A DNA stretch of 64,000 nt from Casuarina equisetifolia (Eukaryota; Streptophyta; Magnoliopsida; Fagales; Casuarinaceae), in the NCBI GenBank assembly GCA_028551475.1, contig CM052355.1, positions 5,704,001-5,768,000 on the forward strand, in the 5' to 3' direction. The position numbers were made by a program, and so were the translations under genes. The notes below the pieces were generated by a model. That model searched no databases and was not told the origin of the DNA. It saw only the letters and a list, made by a program, of their open reading frames with translations. Positions 1 to 12,804 of the stretch are shown here, in pieces. Position 1 is the stretch's first letter. The number at the start of each line of letters is the position of its first letter.

Positions 1-2618
1 CATTGTCATGCAGTAGCCCCCCTATTCCACATTAAAGCATAAACGGTAAAATATCCAAACACTACAATTGACAGCTAGCATCATGTCTAAGTTTTATTAT
101 CAGGTAGTCCCCTCCTCCGCTACTTACAGCAATGTCAGTGGCAGTTGAGAATGCATCTGGGACAGAGGTTGACACAAGAAGAGAAGGAGTGACAGCCATT
201 CCCATAGCTGTGAAGCTCCTTTTATTCTTTTCCCACCATGTTCTCAGTCGCAAAACGTTGTTTGGTCTCTGCTGTAGTGGAATCTTTCCATTGTAAGAGT
301 TTGTAATGTGAGCCAAAATGTCGAATAGAGAAGCAGTTTACTTCATCTGTATAAAACTTACTTGTAATTCTTTTATTGGGGGAGACTGCCAAGAGAAGTT
401 TTTTAGTTGCTCCTTAAAGAATTCAGAGAAGCCTAGCAGTGTGCCAATTAGTGAAGTTCCAACTGCCAGAAGGGAGAAAGCCTCCACCATAACTGACACC
501 CCACTCCATTTTACCCTGAACAGAGGGAACAGTTGTGTTTGGGTTAACTATGTTGGGGACAAATTAAATCAGTTATTCTGAGGAATCAATTAACTGATGT
601 TGCAGAGAGCAATGAGACAAAGCTGGTGCAGGCAAAAGATAATATTAAAATCTCCAGAGCAGGATGCATGTAACGTAAAATATTCAACTAACACTTTCCA
701 AGTAAACTATTGATGTCCCATAAATGGCACACAAAGTATAAGCTTGTTCTCCATCCCTTTTGAAGTAAGAACTCGTCGTTTCTCAAGAAACTAGAACTAA
801 ATATTAGAGTTTATCTTATCTAACAACTCTTCTCAGTTACTGCGACATGAAACTTGTTCTATTAACAGGCTTATCTGAGGTAATACATTCATCAGAGATT
901 ACCTCAGGAGCAATTCGACGGGATCACCAACTTGATCAGCCTGGGCGGAGAGGCCAATAGCTACTGTATCCCAAACCAGCAATGCCAGCAACGGAACTAG
1001 GCTACCAAGCAAAACTGAAGTCCTTATGCGTATAAGATCACCACCCAAATAAGCACAAAGTACTGCAGCGAAAATTGGTATCATGAATGGGCAAACAGTG
1101 CTCTCCTTTGCTGAACTAAATCAAGTAAAACTTCAAAATACTAAATTTACCAGGTGCTAGATCATGATATACCAAAGAAAAAATCGTAACAGGAATTGTA
1201 GCTGGAACTTTTCCCCAATCACCGCCTTCCCCCAATCCAGACCACCCTCCGTAGACAACTGCTAGCATCTCAATTGCTAGAAGCAGACCTGAGTATCAGT
1301 TTCAGGGCTTTGTTAGTGTTCATGCGGCGGCAGTGAGGATACTCCATCAAAGGGAATGATGATGTTAAATGATCCACAAACTTGGAAAGATTCCAAAACT
1401 GTTTTAAGATTTTCCAATAACAAATCTGACTCAATTCTATCTCGTAGGATTGAACAATTCTAAGGCTACACGCACTACATTACACACATGTGAACATTGG
1501 AGGAGAGGGAAATTAATACATATAACTACCTATCATGGCAGTAGTAAGCCATTGATTGACTTGATCAGTGGCACGAGTTCCGCCAATGGAGATAAGCACG
1601 ATGAAGATTGCGGTGAAGAAGAAGCCTGAACCCGAGGCTGGAAGATTGATTAAATGGAAAAGGATCTCCCCAGACTTGGAACTATACGCAATCATGGAAG
1701 TGTAGCCCAAGAAAACATAGGTCACAGTGGCAAGAATTCCACCCCACTCTCCTAGAGTCTCTTGGGCCATGGTCCTAATGGAAATGATCTCTAGCTCTTC
1801 CTCCTCTCTCTTTCCCTTCTCTCGCCGTAGAGCCACGTTGACTTCCACAAGCAAAAATGCTTCAATTAAGAGAAATGTCCAGCAAATGATCAATGAAATT
1901 GAACTAGGAACGAGTCCCTGAAATGTTAATGGCGGCAATAATCATTCTCAATCACACTCTTCCATTTGGTTCTAAGAAGCAGGAAATGGTTTAAGAGATG
2001 AAATGATGCTCAAGAAAGTAAACCATTTTCACATCTTTCGTTTCATACGCAAAACGATTTTCAGATAGTCTTTCCCTACAATTGTTAATAACCATGTGGT
2101 CTTTTTTTCTTTTTTTTCTAAATATTTGAAAGAATATCCAGAACGAAATACTTAAAACAGTAAGACCGAGTCTGAGAATACCGCAGGGGAAGCCTTCTCT
2201 GGCAGTGCAAGTATTCCTGATCCAATGCTGGTGCCAATAATGAGAGCAACAGCTCCAGCTACGGTTCCCTTCTTCTTAGCAACCTTGCTAGGTTCTTCTT
2301 TCCATCGCACGAAATATTTCTTCATCTTTTTAGCATATCTTTTCCTGGTAAATTGTGAACCTTGCTCTTGATGCTGCTGACAGAAACAAGCGTAATGGCT
2401 GCTTTTCGAACAACTAGAAGTAATCAATAATATTGAGTTGCAGACAAGGGAATTGAAGACTGAAATAAAAGAAAGAAGTTTCATGTACCATACATCCTGC
2501 ATGTGAAGCCAATTCTTGTGTTCCTTGGATGACTTCTAGGCCGTGATGGACTTACTTTCACGGTACTCTGGATTATGGGATGTAGGGAGGAAGATGATGG
2601 CACACACTGTGAATTCAT
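1..2618 (-). CDS. Tryptophan/tyrosine permease-family transporter (3' end outside window)
   Basis: Multi-span membrane protein of the Trp/Tyr permease family, related to bacterial TyrP/Mtr and to plant homologues; probably moves aromatic amino acids across an organelle membrane (family knowledge, substrate inferred). Exons joined by phase on the minus strand: 2182-2413 or up to 2496, 1530-1917, 1151-1288, 903-1062, 362-515, 128-271 (or to 283), and 1-21 running off the window. The family opening is clear: GTSIGSGILALPEKASPAG spans the first two solid exons, followed by hydrophobic segments, CAYLGGDLIRIRTS, VEAFSLLAVGTSLIGTLLGF and STSVPDAFSTATDIA. A likely first exon, 2556-2618, starts with ATG and encodes a Ser-rich leader (MNSQCVPSSSSLHP). 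It has a strong donor but would need a 59-base intron, so the 5' end is uncertain. The last helices lie beyond base 1. Family assignment is firm; the start is not. Confidence 0.87.
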
Positions 2619-3639
2619 GAGGGAGATAAGAAGAAACAAATGAAGTTAGAACTGACGAAGGTGCCCCAAACTTCTTGGAAGCGATTCCTTCTGTAAAGCA
2701 TAGAACTTGAAAAGCATTAGATTCACAAGAATATGTTTTGTGGGGTCAACATTTATCTTGATATTGAACCACTTAATATGATTCTTCTGTTGTCTTTTCT
2801 CTATGTTATGTGTCCTCCACATACCAATCAATCAAAAGATCAATAAATATCCTATCTACGAATATTCAAGATCTTGGGTTTGCTATATCTGATGAGACTA
2901 TAACGTAATATCTGATCATTTTCGTCTTAATTTGCCATTTTGGTAATTTAAGAATTGCAAAACCAGGACATTATATGTTTTTATTATTTGTGGATAAATA
3001 TCAAAGTTACTCATATGGTTTAGCTAATTGTTAGTGCCTCAAATCTTATAGATCTAGTTACTAAAATAAAAAGTTTAAGGAGTTAATTGATAAAATCTGA
3101 ACCACACAGGCTTTTGTACAAAGTTTCTTATTAAAATTAAAAGTTAAAGGAAGTGACCCAAGAGCACCCCCCTAGCGGAACCCAATTCTTGTCGAGCCAA
3201 GGCCCAAAGCAAACGTCAGAAACAGACCTCGTAGTCCTACAATGAGTTCAAGTTCATGTTGGGCCCGTACATCTAATAATAAACAGTTCTTTTAATTCTT
3301 AGATGGTACTCAAACCTAGAGCCTTATCCTTTGCATGACCATAGGCGACTTAAACTGTTTGTTGAGTGAGTTAGGTTAGGCAACAATTAATGGAGGTAGT
3401 TCATCCTTGGTTGAACCACATCTTGCTTTTTATAGACTTTGATGCCTAATAAAAGGCTATACTCGTCAACTCTTTTAGCGTTATTGTCGGATCTTATCAA
3501 GACTTCAACAAAATAAGCCAACAAGACCCTAGAATTTTAGGTTTTGACATCAAACCGTGTACGCCTACCTAAGAGATCCTAATTCTTCTACTTACATTGT
3601 TATCTTTTAAGATTGTTGAGTTTGTCAAATCACTATTTG

Positions 3640-3960
3640 TCCTATGAGACTAAAGTGTTATCCGAGCAACACCAAGAAGGTAGAAATGTAGAAAGGGGGT
3701 TAGCAGAGAAATTATAAGAAGCAAGAATAAAATTCCTACACAGTCGCTTTTGTACAAAAAAATAATGAGCAATTTGATTTGTCTCGCGAAAGACGCGACC
3801 ATTGCCTAGGGTCCAGAAATTGGGTCCTCTGAAATAAGAGAGCCGAAAGTGATGACTGTCCTTCGCGGGTCTTTCAATCAATTCAAGCTCAACTTGGGCA
3901 TCCATTTTCTTATATGCAAGTTGAGTAACTAAGATAAGCACATCTGAAAAGGGTATGCGC
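3640..3960 (+). repeat. Diverged dispersed repeat, copy 1
   Basis: Shares recognisable blocks in the same order with 5400-5730. Examples are 'acagtcgcttttgtac' against 'acagccgtctttatcc', 'cgcgaaagacgcgacc' against 'aacgaaagagacgacc', and 'caattcaagctcaacttggg' against 'caattcaatctcaactta'. A shorter related block lies at about 3970-4042 (ends 'taagcacatcta'). Probably remnants of an old transposable element; no coding domain remains to classify it. Confidence 0.55.
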
Positions 3961-5399
3961 ACTCTTCAGGTCAATTTCAGCGTGGGCATGGGCATCCATT
4001 TTCCTACAACAAATTGAGTTGTCCCAACAGTAAGCACATCTAATAAATTAGTACATTTTTATTCTATATGAAAATGATACTCATCTATTGAAAAGATATG
4101 ATTAAACTTATAAGTTAAACTTTGAGCTTATTTCATTAAAGTTTAGATTGATCTATTACAACTCTAAAAATATCTTTATTCCATTTCATTCAACTTTGAA
4201 CCTAATATATTTTACCACGATCCTTGGATATGTTTTAGGTCAAGGTCCATGTTGGTTTCTTTTCTGTCTTTTGGTCTCTTCAAACGACCTCGTAGAAGTC
4301 TCAACTCAAAATACATTTGGATGGAGCTTTTTCGCAGTTGTCAAGGGTTTTTGTCCGACATTAGACTAGTAACTCTTTTAAGTAATTCAACTTTTTGACT
4401 CCTTTTTAACTGACCCAAAAGTCACGGGTAATCGAGCTTGTCCTTTAGGATCACATTCGATGAATATTTTTTTATTCAATCTATTAACGTTTTATGGTAA
4501 ACAGTCACTGCCCCAACAACAAGTTCAAGGTAGGCCCATTGCAGTGGCTCTCGAATTTTTCAATAATCAAGCACTATCTATGGATTCGTAAGACATGAAA
4601 GATATAAAGAGGTAGGTGGAACCACTTGTTCTTTATGAATCGCTGGGCGTTCATCCAGTTTGATTTGTTTTGATTTTGTCAATCCGTCATGGGACGTGTT
4701 AGGCGTATTGTTAGAGGTTGTTCATCCTCAGTTGAGCCTGCATGGTGGGACATGGAATGACCCATTTTAGCTTTTTGAGAGCCGCAAGCTTTCAAGCACA
4801 AGTAGGAGTAACAAACTAAGTAAACAATGGGTGTCGAATGTCAATGGGTATGGTGCTATCGACAGGCAACAGCAAAATGAGATAGGCCAGGTAAGAGGGG
4901 GATGGACCAGATAAACAAGAAAAGAACTTAAGGGGTTTGTAAAAACAAGGGCCAATTAGACTGACAGAGACAACGAGGGTGAGAACTACAGTGTCATTGG
5001 AATGAAGGCATGGATGGCTGGTTCAGAGGATAAATAAGGCTCGTGCTTTTGCCTCTTGGAATGCAGACACATTACCCACTAAGACTACGCGTTGAGGGGG
5101 AGATCTTTCATTTCCTGCTCACAAAATGCCAAAACACATTAACCCCATTGGGTAGAGCGAAAGCGATTGTTACCTTCTTGATACAAAAATAACCCTTCAC
5201 TTAGACTTTTTGTTAGTTTGTATTTCACCCTCAAAATATAAATACATGTGAGGACATCTTTAAGGGATAAAGCATTCGATTGTTCTACGAGAATAGAATG
5301 CCATCCTAGTAATTGACATTTCATGGAGAAAAATTTTAATTTTCCCCTGAATCAGGAATCACGATTGTATGCTTAATGAGTGAGATGACACCGCACCTA

Positions 5400-5730
5400 C
5401 AAGAAAATCTCTTCATGGGTCCGAAACCCAAGATATAAAAAATGAACGAGGAGACTAATTGTGATAGTCCAACTGGGGAAATCATTGGATTCAAGAATAG
5501 CATTCATAGTACAGCCGTCTTTATCCAAAAAATTATGTGGACATTGATCTGCAGAACGAAAGAGACGACCCATTCTTGCGTGATGGGATCGGCATATGTC
5601 CATTCAGAAACAACTGAGCAGAAAACGATCGAGTCTTATCTGCCGATCTTTCGGTCAATTCAATCTCAACTTAGGCACCTATCTTCTATATCAACTGAGA
5701 CATCCCAAGATGAGCACATTCCCAAAAGCC
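5400..5730 (+). repeat. Diverged dispersed repeat, copy 2
   Basis: Partner of 3640-3960. Flanking text is also loosely shared: a 'gttcatcctcagttgagcc' block near 4710 resembles 'gttcatccttggttgaacc' near 3400. The duplicated unit may therefore have been longer (over 1 kb) before indels broke it up. Confidence 0.5.
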
Positions 5731-8700
5731 TTAACGCATTCTTTGGTCCAATAATCACTTCGTAGTTCATTTTCTATGAGGAATTGAGTAAGTCCGAGAT
5801 TAGCTCATCAAGATAGCTTTGGTGCATTGACTGGAATAGATTTGGAAGAACAAAAGTAAGCAAGAATGGATGGTGACGAAGAGGCATATAAAGCGCTTGA
5901 CAGTTTCTTGGCATGCATCAAGGGTGTTATTCTACATTTGAATTACAACTATTCATTTCAATGAAGAATTACCTTTTCAAACTAGCTAACAAGCATTCCT
6001 TTCCAAAATAATTTGACTCCTTCAAAAACGACGAAAAACGATCTTGGCCTCTTAGATTACTGTACGCTGTACGATTTTTATTGTTGTCCTGTGCCTTAAA
6101 TCAATCGTTAAGCTTTAATTGGTAGCATTGAATAGTGGATGAAGTTGTCAAAGACTTACTTCAATCTTGCCATGCTGTAAGCAAAGAAGATCAAGACATG
6201 CTTAGTCATTCTATTTATGGGTTTGTCGTCAAACTACTCCTCTTAGTCTTCTAATTGAATTTGTTAAAGTTTTGATATACTCAAATGACTTTGACCAATT
6301 CCTTTTACTGTTTAGAAGCTTGGATGTGCCGAAAAGATACAAAATTTAGGATGAAATGACTAAATAAAGAGATACATCAAAGCATTATGGTTTTATGCCC
6401 TTGTAAGCTCTACAAACGGTCAAAGCTGGTAAGTGACATCAACGATATAAAGGATTAGTAAACCCATCATTGAACTAACTAAATTGTTGGTAAATGTTCT
6501 TTTATCTAAGATTCTCTTCTTAAACCTTGTAGTAAAAACATTGGAGAATGTAACTTATTGAAAAGAAAGTTATGATTATTGCTTTGACATGAAAGGATTG
6601 TAACATTCACCAAAAGTTTCTTTTCATGGTCAAGCGGCAGAAGAGATGTTCTTCCCAAAAATTGCTTTTACTTTATATCTTCTTAACAACTTGAATTGCA
6701 TATGAGCTCAACATGTGAGACACAACACTCACTATGAGTTATAGAAGTATCAGAGTGCTTTCGGTCATATTCTTGGAGTTTCTTTAGAAAAATTACTTGG
6801 AACTAATTTTTTTTCTTTTCAATATCAAATGAACATGGGAATTAACACATTGCTAACTCTTATTGAGATAAAATAAAAATGTATGGAACAACGAGCTTAT
6901 CCATTTTTTTATCCCACTGCACGAAATTTGGAGTAAGATATGATATTCTAACCTTAATAAAGTTTATGCCTTCTATGTTAAGTTTTTTTTTTTTTTTAAT
7001 TATCTAAACGTTATCAATTAAATGAATGACAACCATATACAACATCATAACCTAAGGCATAGCCAAAATGCATTTGTTTGCCATTTTTCTCTCTTTATTT
7101 TCTTGATACCGTGATAATTAGTCGGTGTTATTTAACAAATTGCAGAACAATATACCAATGTAATGGACAATTATAATTTTTTTGGTCTTTCCTACTAAGA
7201 AAGGTGGATGGTTAATACATGTTATGCATTATGGAGGCAAAAGTGTATCATCTTCGGATAGCAAGCAAAGTATGCAGATAGCTTAGAATGTCCTAAAAGG
7301 ATTTAGACTTTGAGTAAATTGAATATTGATTGCAACGCACTCTATGAGTTTCTAATAAAGCAACTTTAGCTATAAATCGTAATATTCTTTTGAATTGGTT
7401 AATTAGTTTCTTAATGAGGAAGGAATAATAACAAAAGAATGTGAGTATACTCCATAATACTGAATACACTAGAGGAAGAACATATGATTGTTTAACACTC
7501 TTAAAAAAAATAAATCAATTATTTTAAAACAAATACATCATCAATAACAATTAATTACTCGTTGAAAGATATACGTTTGTGAGAGAATATTATTAAATTT
7601 TAAGTTAAGGTATAAAAGCATTATTGGTATTCTAGGCAACCCCCAAAATGATATTGGAATGTCATTATGTTCAGTTTTCTTCAAATAACAATACACATCT
7701 ATTTTGTTATTTCTATCCCAACTTCAAATCCAATGGAAATTATAGTCAATATTATATAAAAAAAGGAAAAAAAATTTACAAATGGGTGCTTAAAAATTAG
7801 AAGGCAAGGTTATATTGCAGCTTTATGTTGGCGAATTGCAATGAGAATCTGGACAAAATCATAATTGTACACTTTATGATGATTACTTAGCCTATTTTGG
7901 ACAACGAGTCATCGATCAATGGTATGAAACAAAATCACCTTTTTCGTGCCAAACTATATGATACCTTCTTAGCTCTAGGTACAAAGAATAATGCTTTCGT
8001 ATGATTAACACGACTTTTGACATTGTACCACTTTATTTGTTGCTCCAAATATATGTCTTCCACATGGAACACATTCTACCTAATATGCCTTTATTGTTTT
8101 TGTTCAACGGTGAAATTCTTTCTATTTATTTCCTCAAGAACCATAAATAGAAATAGATATTCCATTATCCCGGAAAAAAAAAAAATTGGCCCTCGTAATA
8201 TATCCTTTTTCTTTTTTATCAAAACACTATGGGAAGAGTATGAAATTGGCAAAGGACAGAGAGTCAAACACAGCTTGATTTGGGCAAACCGACTACGGAG
8301 TCAAATCCTGGACTGAGTTGTCACCAATCATCTTATCCAATTGGATAATCGGAATTTGGGGATAAGGAAAATCTTCTCAACCGTTGACGTTTACAGAATT
8401 ACAGTTATGCTTCACCCTCACCCGAAACTCTCAGAAAAAGGGCCCAACAGACAACGCCCACTGTACCAGGTAGTGACCTACCTAGCATTGACCCTCTGTA
8501 CAGTCGGCACGTAGAGCATGGACCCCACCCTTCTTGTGAAACCAATGAAGGGCAAATTCGTCACAGAAATTAGATAAAAAAATGCCCAAAGGAAAAAGAA
8601 AATCCGAGACGGCATTAGTGGGTCTCCATTCCTTCGCCGACTCGTGGGTCCCTGGACCCCACGGATAATGACAAGGGCGCTCAGGGAGAGGAAAATTTTT

Positions 8701-8917
8701 CTCAATTACACCATGGATCACGGACGCGGGAGACACAGACCCAATCACAACCGTTTGATCCACTGAGAGAACGGGGATAAGCGGGTACAACAGTCGGCAG
8801 GGGATTGGTTGAAGTGGTAACCCAGGGTTAAGAGAGAATCGTACTCGCTTCAGCCGTGTGTGGTTAAGGTGGGGACAAACATGGGAGAAAAATAAAAAAG
8901 ACAAAAAAAATAAAAAT

Positions 8918-8922
<5 letters not shown>

Positions 8923-8956
<34 letters not shown>
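8923..8956 (+). repeat. (AG)17 microsatellite upstream of the patatin-like gene
   Basis: A 34-base uninterrupted AG tract, preceded by an A-rich stretch, about 740 bases upstream of the patatin-like start codon. Such tracts are common in plant promoters and leaders and are typically polymorphic. The long reading frames seen across it in both directions are low-complexity artefacts. Confidence 0.9.
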
Positions 8957-8961
<5 letters not shown>

Positions 8962-9521
8962 TGCATTTCGGGGTTTAAAGAGGTTCATAAAAATAAAACG
9001 GACATGCTCTGCCACCGGGTGTCCTCTTGCCTCCTCCCCTACATACTCGTTGGCTTTTCTTCGTTTTTGGGACTGTGGTTGGTTGGGGGGTTGGTCCGTT
9101 GATCTTTCTCGTGTATATGTGCGGAGGTTTCGCCTAACAGGGGAACTGAGAAACAGAGTGGGTGGGAGGGTTGAGCGGAACGGTTGCTGACCGTCGTTCT
9201 TTCTCCGCTACTGTTGCGTCGGATAGAACGGATTGGCTTTTAGGTCGAACTGGAAGTGGGTTAAAGAGATTGTTTGGTGAGGAGAAAACGCAGAAAAAGC
9301 GTCGTTTGGAGGCTGGTGTTTGGGTGGGGCTCTGTCGAGGTTCCTGTCCATAGCAAGTGGTGTTTTAGGAATGTTACAATTGGGGGGATAGTTGTGCATT
9401 TAAGCTGGGATTTATGACTTAAAAAGTTCATGAAGCTATTTTTTCTTTTCCTTTTCCTTGCGAAGAAATTGGTACGGGCTTGATTTTCATAGTCAAAATT
9501 CTTGTTGCCGAATTGAGCTGC

Positions 9522-9528
9522 TATAAAA
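9522..9528 (+). promoter_or_regulatory. Probable TATA box of the patatin-like gene
   Basis: TATAAAA within 'ctataaaatc', 167 bases upstream of the ATG at 9695, implying a leader of roughly 135 bases. Supported by motif and position only. Confidence 0.5.
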
Positions 9529-9694
9529 TCTCTGTTGCTCAGCCATTTTTGGGAAAAGATTCAGCTATTCCATCTTTACTGCGATTGGCTCTTGAAGTTC
9601 TGTTAAAGGGTTTCGGGTTGGCATGCAAAGAAGATTGAATCGGCCTTTCTAAAAGCAAAATCTTAAGCTCTTCTCCTTCAAAAACTTTGAGGGA

Positions 9695-12600
9695 ATGGGC
9701 TCCAATCCTTCGGAAATGCAGGAACCGAGCATCGAAACCGACAAGCTCAGCTACGAAATCTTCTCCATTTTGGAGAGCAAGTTCCTCTTCGGGTACGACG
9801 ATCAGAAGCTCTGGATCCCCAAGCCGATCGCACCTGCCCCCACCGAAGTTCAGACTCAAGCTCAGTCTCCACCGGCCACCGCCGATAATGGGGTATCGGC
9901 CATCAAGAACCAGAGAGGCAAAATCTGCATTCTCAGCATCGACGGCGCCGGCATGCGAGGCATTCTCTCCGGCAAAGCTCTGGCCTATTTGGAGCACGCG
10001 CTCAAACTTAAATCAGGCAACCCGGACGCTACAATCGCCGATTACTTCGACGTCGCTGCCGGCTCCGGTGTTGGAGGCATTTTCACTGCCATGCTCTTTG
10101 GCACCAAGGATCAGAGCCGTCCAATTTTCAAGGCCGATGACACGTGGAGGTTTCTATCTGAACAGGGGAAGAAATTCTTCCGCTCCTCCTCTGGTTCTAG
10201 CTCTAACGGTGGCGCTGGCTTCTTCCGGAGACTGATAAGAGCCGGGTCGGCTAGTCCGACTGCCGCGTCCACGGCCGGTCTAGAGAAAGCGATGAAAGAG
10301 GCTTTTACTGAGAATAACCGGCCCTTAACGCTCAAGGACACTTTGAAACCTGTTTTGATCCCTTGCTTCGACCTGTCCAGTACGGCGCCGTTCCTTTTCT
10401 CCCGGGCCGACGCGCTCGAGACTGACAGCTTCGACTTCCGACTATGGGAGGTCTGCCGTGCCACGTCAGCCGAGCCGAGCCTGTTCGAACCGGTTCAAAT
10501 GCGGTCTATCGACGGTCAAACGCGGTGCATAGCGGTCGACGGAGGTTTAGCCACGAGCAACCCAACTGCCGCGGCGATCACGCACGTGCTGCATAACAAG
10601 CAGGAGTTTCCATTCGTGCGAGGAGTGGAGGACCTGTTGGTGCTCTCTATTGGGACGGGTCAGTTGCTGGAGGTCAACTATGAGGGCGATCAGATCAAGA
10701 ATTGGAGGGCCAAAGAGTGGGCACGACCTATGGCTCGGATATCCGGAGACGGCTCGGCCGAGTTGGTGGACCAATCTGTGGCCATGGCGTTTGGCCAGAG
10801 TAGAAGCAGTAATTACGTACGCATTCAGGTAAGCCCGCTACACTCTGCTGCACGCATACTGCATAACATGAGGAATAAATGTTGCATTGCATTGAATAAA
10901 AGTTACGACTTTCATTTACAATTTCTTCAGTTTGTGTTTGGCATTCCTCGCCGGTACCGGCGCAAGAGACACTGTTGGCCAGGCTGGCAGTGATCAAGAA
11001 CTTCTTTCTGTCTCCGCTGGAGATGCGCACAGAGACGTAGCTATACATCAGTATAGGTCAGTAAATTTCTAGGTGGCTAACGTGCACCGGTTTTTGAGTT
11101 CATGCAATTAGCGCCGTTCTCTTCATGACGGGTTGCTGGTGGCCTGGGACAATGGGGTCACTGCAACCCGTGCGGTTCACTGGTTCGTAGTCCAGGGACC
11201 ATCCATGGGGCTGGGGTCTTGTTTTGAGGGCGTCATCGTGTTGCCCTTGCACGCGATGGCTTGGATGGATGCTGGTGCCTTTGTCAACTAAATTTGTGGG
11301 CGCGTGGTCCTTCTTAGTTGTATCTTTTCCGGGTTCCGATTAAACCCAGTTTTGCATTCGGCGCAGGTTAGCGAAGTCCCTCTTAAATTTTTCCTTCTAT
11401 ATCCACCCCAAGTGTCACTTTAAAGCATTAGAGCCAAAGTTGCTGGGTTGTACGAGAAATTCCGTTTGTTTGGCTTTTCATTACTCCTTCTTTCCGGTAA
11501 ATTCTTTAAAATCTTTTACTATGCATCAGACTTCTTTGTTCTTAAAAAGGCACAAACCAAGATTTAAAAAGCTGACGTGTTTCCGACTTTATTCCTGAAT
11601 GTCGAAATCAAAATCTTCTCTGTCAGAACTTTTGTAATTTAATTTTGAACCTCTTACAAGTCCAAATGGAGTGCTGGCTTAGAACCATGAATTTAAATCT
11701 CCTTTTATTTCGTCCCAAGTGTGACCGGCTGAACAATATTTTCCCTGCAAGTGCATAAGAATTGCTGGAGAGCAAGTGGCGGATTTCTGGGTGGTCACGA
11801 TTTACCATCATTCATTCATATTTATTCATAGGCTTACCAAGGGACACCATCACAACAAGCCATTAGTGTAAGGGCCACTTATGGTTTCCCGTTGGTGAGG
11901 TCACTTAATCAGGATTCAGTTTCTTGTTTTCCCAAACCACCTAGAAGAAGATGAGGTTTTCTTGTAATTGGATATGTGGTCGCTCCCTCAATTGGTCCCC
12001 TTTCTCAAGGGCACTCAATAACTCCTGGGGACTTAATATATATGTTCTCATATAATCTTGTGGCAAATTTTAGATAGCCGTCATCTGGCCCGTGTGATAT
12101 AAATGTAGTGTCACTTCAAGGGGACGTTGGAGCTCAATTAGTGTACTCAACAAATGGGGTTGTCCTCTCCCGTCACTCGTACATAAATTAACCATGCATC
12201 CTCACCATTTCGTTCTTGGTCGAGCAGTAGATGCCGTACGTCAAGATTAACTTAGTGATCATACTTGTGTATGCGTTTCTCACTTTCACTCGTGTCGTGT
12301 TAATATTAAGCATTCAATTGTTGCTTCTTTTTCTTTGGGGTAGGAAGACAATTGATGTTCTTAACCCTAATTGGTTGGCATTAAATTTTATAACTTGGGT
12401 TATTAACAAGGTCTATTGAGTGCAGAACTTCATCCTAAGTTACTTCTCAATTGAGAAATTTGGATTTAACATATAGCTAGTTAGTTGGTGTATCTACTTT
12501 AGTTAAAGCACCTCCTCCCACAATTGTGTGACAGGCAAATGGGTCCAGCTTGGGGCGCTGTGGACCCAATGTGGATACAGACCCAAGTCCCGGCAATGTA

Positions 12601-12804
12601 AAGATGCTCATTGGACTAGCAGATGCGATGTTAAAACAAAAGAATGTTGAATCGGTTCTCTTTGGGGGCAAGAGGTTTGGAGAGCAATGCAATTTCGAGA
12701 AGCTTGACTGGTTCGCTGGAGAACTAGTGTTGGAGCATCAAAGGAGGAGTTGCAGAATAGCTCCTACTGTAGCTTTCAAGCAAGCTACACCAAAAGCCAC
12801 CTAG
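9695..12804 (+). CDS. Patatin-like phospholipase, plant class III (pPLAIII/PLP6-9 type)
   Basis: Predicted lipid acyl hydrolase of 467 residues from two exons, 9695-10828 and 12535-12804. The donor CAG|GTAAGC and acceptor ACAG|GCAAAT join in phase 0 across a 1,706-base intron. The patatin core is clear: oxyanion motif DGAGMRG (residues 83-89), the nucleophile-elbow region at 123-127, and the catalytic-dyad motif DGG at 282-284. The elbow reads GSGVG, so glycine replaces the usual nucleophilic serine of GxSxG. This GxGxG form is the hallmark of class III patatin-related phospholipases, which act on membrane phospholipids and galactolipids and affect cell elongation (family knowledge). The second exon encodes the conserved tail (RCGPNVDTDPSPGNVKML, later LVLEHQRRSCRIAPTVAFKQ). 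If the intron were retained, translation would end at 10993. No transit peptide is evident. Confidence 0.95.

Larger units (their letters stand above)
2619..9521. other. Intergenic region between the permease and patatin-like genes
   Basis: No convincing gene. About 3.2-5.8 kb holds diverged repeats (listed separately). About 5.8-8.3 kb is AT-rich with many stop codons in all frames and poly-T/poly-A runs (for example near 6981). From about 8.4 kb base composition becomes more GC-rich, consistent with the promoter and upstream region of the following patatin-like gene. Confidence 0.6.

Noticed and set aside
5442..5765. 107-codon open frame, plus strand
   Set aside because: Lies inside the diverged repeat; no recognisable domain and no partner frame in the other repeat copy.
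6130..6250. Short open stretch reading like an alpha-helical protein segment
   Set aside because: Ends quickly and the flanks are riddled with stops; cannot be assigned to a gene or element.
8482..9015. 177-codon open frame on the minus strand and a 110-codon frame on the plus strand
   Set aside because: Both run through the AG microsatellite and A-rich leader; composition is low complexity and no motif is present.
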